From positions 148,805,121 through 148,869,120 of the forward strand of contig CM056742.1 of the NCBI GenBank assembly GCA_029851415.1: a DNA stretch of 64,000 nucleotides, given 5' to 3'. Positions within the stretch are counted from its first letter, which is position 1. The number at the start of each line of letters is the position of its first letter. A program made the position numbers and the translations under genes. The stretch is from Eretmocerus hayati. Lineage: Eukaryota; Arthropoda; Insecta; Hymenoptera; Aphelinidae. Shown here piece by piece: positions 59,747-64,000 of the stretch. The notes under the pieces were generated by a model. That model was given only the letters and a program-made list of their open reading frames with translations. It made no database searches and was not told where the DNA came from.

Positions 59747-61628
59747 TCGAGAGGTGCGGTGAAAATCCTTCCGTCGATAGAATATTACGGATAAATATGT
59801 ATGTATAATACATACCTATTCTGATGCACGCATTGTGAACACACTCACACTAGGGAGCAATGCAGCGTGATATCTGTAATATACTTAGTTGTGGATATGT
59901 TTTTCATCGCAGCGATTCATAGCCTCAGACTTTCTAATTTAAAAAATGAAAAACATCAATTTTACACGAACTATAGCACGCTAGATACCCATATCACATT
60001 CATATAGATCTGCGTACATATACATATAGTTTTCCGTTAAAGGTTATCCTACGCTGCGCGGGATATTCGAATTTTCAAGCTTTCGGCTGGATGAATGGCG
60101 CGCTCATGCTTTTATATGAATGCACGCGAAGCGTATGATTGCCTCGATGCACACGAGCTTTGATATCTTTCGCGAGCCGCCACTCCGTCTGTTGAAAATT
60201 TGTATACATTCGTCAGTGTTGCCTATTGTGAGGAGAAAAGGGGAGGGGGGGGGGAGAATTTTGTTTTCACGCGTCGAGAGCTTGAGTAACGAGATGATTG
60301 GATGTATCCTTTTTCCACACGTATTATACACGTTGAAAACTGACTTTCCACGCAGATATCGAATCAATGTAAAATTCTTCTATTTTTCTTTCTCCTGTAT
60401 TGTGATTCCATAGTGGCCATTCAAATCTGCGTTGCAACAGTTGACTCTATTATCGAGATATACAATAAGAGAGAGAGAGAGATACATTGCAATTTATTAC
60501 TGAAGTCCCCTACACTAACCGCACGAGCTCATTCAACTCGACCCAATTACTTGGTCGTATCTCTAATCCGGCGCAAGCTCATTTTGAATCGATTTCAATC
60601 GAATTTCGTTCAAAAAACTCTATGAATACTATCTAACACGCTCACTTCATTTTCCAAATCGTTGAGTGGTGAAATTTTTAATTTAAAAAGAAATCCGATT
60701 ACTAAACGTACATTTTGAATACGTTCGATCGTCGCATCAAGCTCATCGCCGAACCGTTAACGAATCCTCACTCGATCTCGTAAAGAAGCATCAGCTATCG
60801 AACATTCTCGAATTTCGAATTTCCTTCGTGTTTTGTCCACGCAAAGTGTCGCTTTACTCTATAAAACTGTACTCCTATACCATGCAGACAGATAGATATA
60901 GATAGATAGAGCTCAATTAAACGGACTCTCGGGCGAGCCATGCACACGCTTCGAATGGACTCTCGAATGATGGTATATAGTAATAATATCCTTACAGCTC
61001 TCTCGATCGCAATCAACGGGTATATAAACCGTCTCGCTCTCTTGCCGTCGAAGGAGCTTCTCTCTCTCTCTCTCTTTATACACTCGTGGCCACGATTGCT
61101 TTCTCCAAATTGCATCTCGCGATCATCAGAGAGAGAGAGAGAGAGAGCTATAGCCTCAAGCGCATCTGCATCCCTGTATATATTTCACACACACATACAA
61201 GATCACACGATTACACTAAAATTGAATACAGAAGCCAAATACGCGGCTTGTTCCGCATTAGCACCGATTCAATCCATCCATCCGTTCATCTCTCTCACCC
61301 ATACACGTATATGTCATTCACACTATTATCATGCGTACATATATTATTCACGATGTGTGTGTATACAGTATACAGTATGGTATATATATATATATACACA
61401 CAGACCAGGCCACGTGGTAATGAGCAATCGCACGTGTACATCCGTTTTGCATCGCATAATATGAGCATATGTATATCGGGTATCGGGTCACGCGGATTAC
61501 AACAAGCCGAGCTTGCGGTACATATACCTACACATAGTGTCAGTGATTCAGAGAGTCAACGAGACGTGTGCAGGACGCGACAAAAAGCGACGGGTGAACG
61601 GAAGCTTATCGGTCGCAGCTGATGCAGC

Positions 61629-61660
<32 letters not shown>

Positions 61661-62308
61661 TTTGCCCATATATATCCGTGTGCGGAATTCCATATAGGTG
61701 CACTTGCATCTGAGCCGCAAGCTCTCTCTCTCTCTCTGTTACTGTATGCTAGTATAGGTATGTATGTGGCTCTGTATATCGAATCGCGGAATCGGGTGTG
61801 CAGCATAGGATGCGGAACAAATGCCATCGCGGCTGAAAATCGCGCTTTCGGCTCACGTATGAGCGGGTTTTCGCGCAAAAAGCTATAATACGGCAGCAGA
61901 AAGGCCTCGACCAACGACGACTACGACGACGACGACGCCGTCCGCATACGCGAAGCTACTCTCTCGCGGAAACTGGAGAGTCTCTATATAAGTAGGTGTG
62001 CTGTACCAAGACGAAGACGACAATCTCTCTCTCTCTCTCTCTTTGTTATATAGGAGAGGAGTGAGCTTTTCTCGCGGATATCGGGGTCACTCTCCGCGTC
62101 TCTTCTCTCTGTTTTCTTTGACTCTCTATATAGCACTTGCTCGTGTATAGGTGTGCCTCTATACATACTCATATGTGTTCTAAGACTACGTATACGGTGT
62201 ATATGGTATGTCAGAAGAATAGATCCTCTGGCTTTCACATTTTCACCTCGAGAGAGTCATACCTATTTAGCTATATGTTTTCTTATCTCTATCGTGAGAT
62301 TGTAAACC

Positions 62309-62367
<59 letters not shown>

Positions 62368-62900
62368 TCTTAAATAAGGCTGGACAATGAGATAGGAGAA
62401 AAAAAGGAGAAGGGGATAGACACCTTATTAATGATAATGCGGGTAATACGAAGAGCAAAATTTACTAAGCAGAAAGACAATTGAGCGAAGGTAGCCTGTG
62501 TATACAATAGGCAAGGAGTAAAGTAAAGGGCAGAGACGACGCTCGTTATGATGATAAGCTTGCGCGGCACGGTACTGGCTGCAAGCTCATTGTCGGACTC
62601 TGCAAGCTCTGATGTGGAAGCAGTAGCGCAGAGAGGCGCAAGCTCAAAGACCGCCGCAATTAAGCGACTACAATGAGAGCAATCGTCGCCAACGCGCCCC
62701 GGAGCAAAGACTTTCTTCCTCTCTCTCTCTCTTTCTCTTTGCGCTACGCCACACCGCGCCGCGACTAGCATTTCTTCCCTGTAGACCTGTATGTATGGAA
62801 GAATCCGCAGAAGTATATAGAAACAGCCAACTCTATGCCAAATTAAAGCTCCAACTGTCATTATTATACTGTACTCGTGTGTATTCCTTTCGACTAGACT
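59747..62900. other. Microsatellite-rich DNA, no gene resolved
   Basis: Several CT, GA, TA and CA runs: about 61060-61075, 61125-61146, 61380-61400, 61629-61653, 61723-61738, 62024-62042, 62312-62363 and 62718-62731. TATATAAG at 61984 and GGTATATAAACC at 61020 could be TATA boxes. A GAC-repeat (ACGACGACGACG) at about 61920 lies 60 bp upstream of the first. Long open frames here come from the dinucleotide repeats. Confidence 0.45.
62312..62363. repeat. (GA)n microsatellite, about 25 units
   Basis: The longest perfect dinucleotide run in the window. A minus-strand frame through it gives only a Leu-Ser repeat. Confidence 0.92.
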
Positions 62901-62972
62901 TTGGTAGTGGCTTAGTGGGTAAAGCGTTTGATTAACGATCGCGAGGTCGTGGGTTCAAGACTTCACTCTCAG
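62901..62972 (+). pseudogene. tRNA-derived sequence (tRNA-Val-like pseudogene or SINE head)
   Basis: A-box-like GTGGCTTAGTGGGTAAAGCG with a clean D-stem (GCTT/AAGC), an anticodon-loop-like TTAACGA (AAC, valine) and a B-box-like GGTTCAAGACT. The T-stem, acceptor stem and part of the anticodon stem are mispaired and no discriminator/acceptor pairing is found, so it is not a working tRNA. A T-rich stretch 80 bases downstream (TTTTTTTTC) could be the tail of a SINE. It shares GAGGTCGT with the tRNA-like sequence at 8232-8304. Confidence 0.55.
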
Positions 62973-62979
62973 AATTTTT

Positions 62980-64000
62980 CAAGATTTTTCAAAAGTTTTG
63001 AATTGAGCAGTTTTTCTTTGCTTGGATGTAATTGAAATCTATTTAGATTTTTTTTCAACTTACCAAACCTCGTTTGAGTACTACATGGAGCATTTTCAAA
63101 ATCGGCATGGGTCAAAATAAATCAGTAAATCGAGAGACGAAGATTAAAATTGACGCAATTTTGTCACAATGGACTTGTTCGATTCAACCGTCTTCCGTTT
63201 GATTGTTTTTAACAAAAAATTTTATATGAAAGCAAACTCAAATTTGATTATTTCAATCAAGTGTAAAATCTTGCTCAAACGTCTTTAGCACGAGTGTACA
63301 GTTTCAGGCCAAAAGAAATCGTCTACACAAATCGAATCAAGTATATACTGGGAATTCTCATCAAATAGAGCAGGTGTACCAAACTCTCATCGATCCGATC
63401 TCATACTGCAAAATCAGAACAGTATAGGAGCAGCAGCAACATCAGCCACCCGCCGGAAGCGGAAGGAGGCGTCGATGCGCGCGTTATATACTCGATCTGC
63501 GACGGACGCGCGGGCTGCATTGTCATTTACTCATACACATATATACACATACAATACTAATATACGATTCGCATAATGGTATACATAGTTGCATGCAACC
63601 GTCAAGTTCGACCTGTGCCTCATTGTTCGCAAACGAGAACCCCAGCTGATGCTATATACCCCCAAGCGACGATGTCAAACTCGAACTGTATGTCCCGATA
63701 GACTCTCATCGTATCCTCTCTATATCGAGTTTGATGCCCTGGCTCTATTATACCTCATCGTTATCGATACCACGGTCTCGTTTCTACTACTCCAACTGCT
63801 CGATTTCAGTTCTCCAATCAATGAACACAGCTTTTCGCGACAAGAGGAAAACGAAAAAAAAACAACAATTCTTTTTCAGAGCTTGCACGATTAATTTGAG
63901 CTTGCAAGCTCTATTCGTACCATTCGGCGATATATACCATTATGCGAATAGGAAGCATACGGCTTATTTCATTCTTCCGTCTGAAGCATATAGAGCCTCG
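62980..64000. other. No confident feature to the window end
   Basis: An acceptor-like CTGCTCGATTTCAG at about 63808 opens a plus frame that stays open to the window edge, and phase would fit exon 3 of the secreted-protein gene. However, the product is Lys-rich and without clear features. Otherwise there is only AT-rich DNA. Confidence 0.3.

Noticed and set aside
61086..61622. 178-codon frame rich in Ile, Tyr, Thr and His
   Set aside because: It runs through GA, CT and TA microsatellites, which keep frames open; the overlapping frame is equally long.
62901..62972. Functional tRNA-Val gene
   Set aside because: The T-stem and acceptor stem contain multiple mispairs and the B-box departs from consensus, so a derived sequence is more likely.

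Overview
The window reads as nuclear DNA of an insect. The genes have GT/AG introns, and the retroelements use copia-type and Ty3/gypsy-type primer-binding sites. Small inverted-repeat elements and (CT)n, (TA)n and (CA)n microsatellites are everywhere. A hymenopteran, such as a parasitoid wasp, is a reasonable guess from texture and gene families, but nothing here proves it. There are no rRNA genes, no convincing functional tRNA, no CRISPR array and no bacterial-style operons. Most short open frames do not look like genes.

Layout. 1-3118: 5' part of a copia-like LTR retrotransposon on the minus strand (LTR, primer-binding site, long leader, two-exon gag-like frame running off the window). 3119-14300: gene-poor DNA holding copy 1 of a minisatellite-carrying repeat (6738-7500), a foldback element with a tRNA-like insert (7553-8526) and a small hairpin. 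14311-17235: a hAT-like non-autonomous element with an 8-bp target duplication and a PIF/Harbinger-like MITE nested inside it, then a Tc1/mariner-like non-autonomous element. 19385-19911: a second copia-type LTR with its primer site. 19988-21790: a 1.8-kb near-perfect palindrome. 22224-26332: a decayed Ty3/gypsy element with both LTRs but without gag and most of reverse transcriptase.

28068-33610 is the best-preserved coding block. It has a six-coding-exon gene for a predicted 510-residue DUF4806 protein and, just upstream on the same strand, an intact intronless 734-residue transposase-like ORF. They may be two genes of one DNA transposon or a co-domesticated pair; I could not find the element ends.

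33611-52600 is again gene-poor. It holds copies 2 and 3 of the minisatellite-carrying repeat (44464-46109 and 50677-51544) and a second copy of the PIF/Harbinger-like MITE (50201-50528). 53205-59454+ is a host-type gene for a small secreted protein with very long introns: a signal peptide in exon 1, in-phase exons 2 and 3, and an unresolved 3' end. The last 4.5 kb is microsatellite-rich and has one tRNA-derived sequence.

The elements form nests rather than pathways: MITE inside hAT-like element, tRNA-like sequence inside a foldback arm, palindrome next to a copia LTR, and a MITE inside an intron of the secreted-protein gene.
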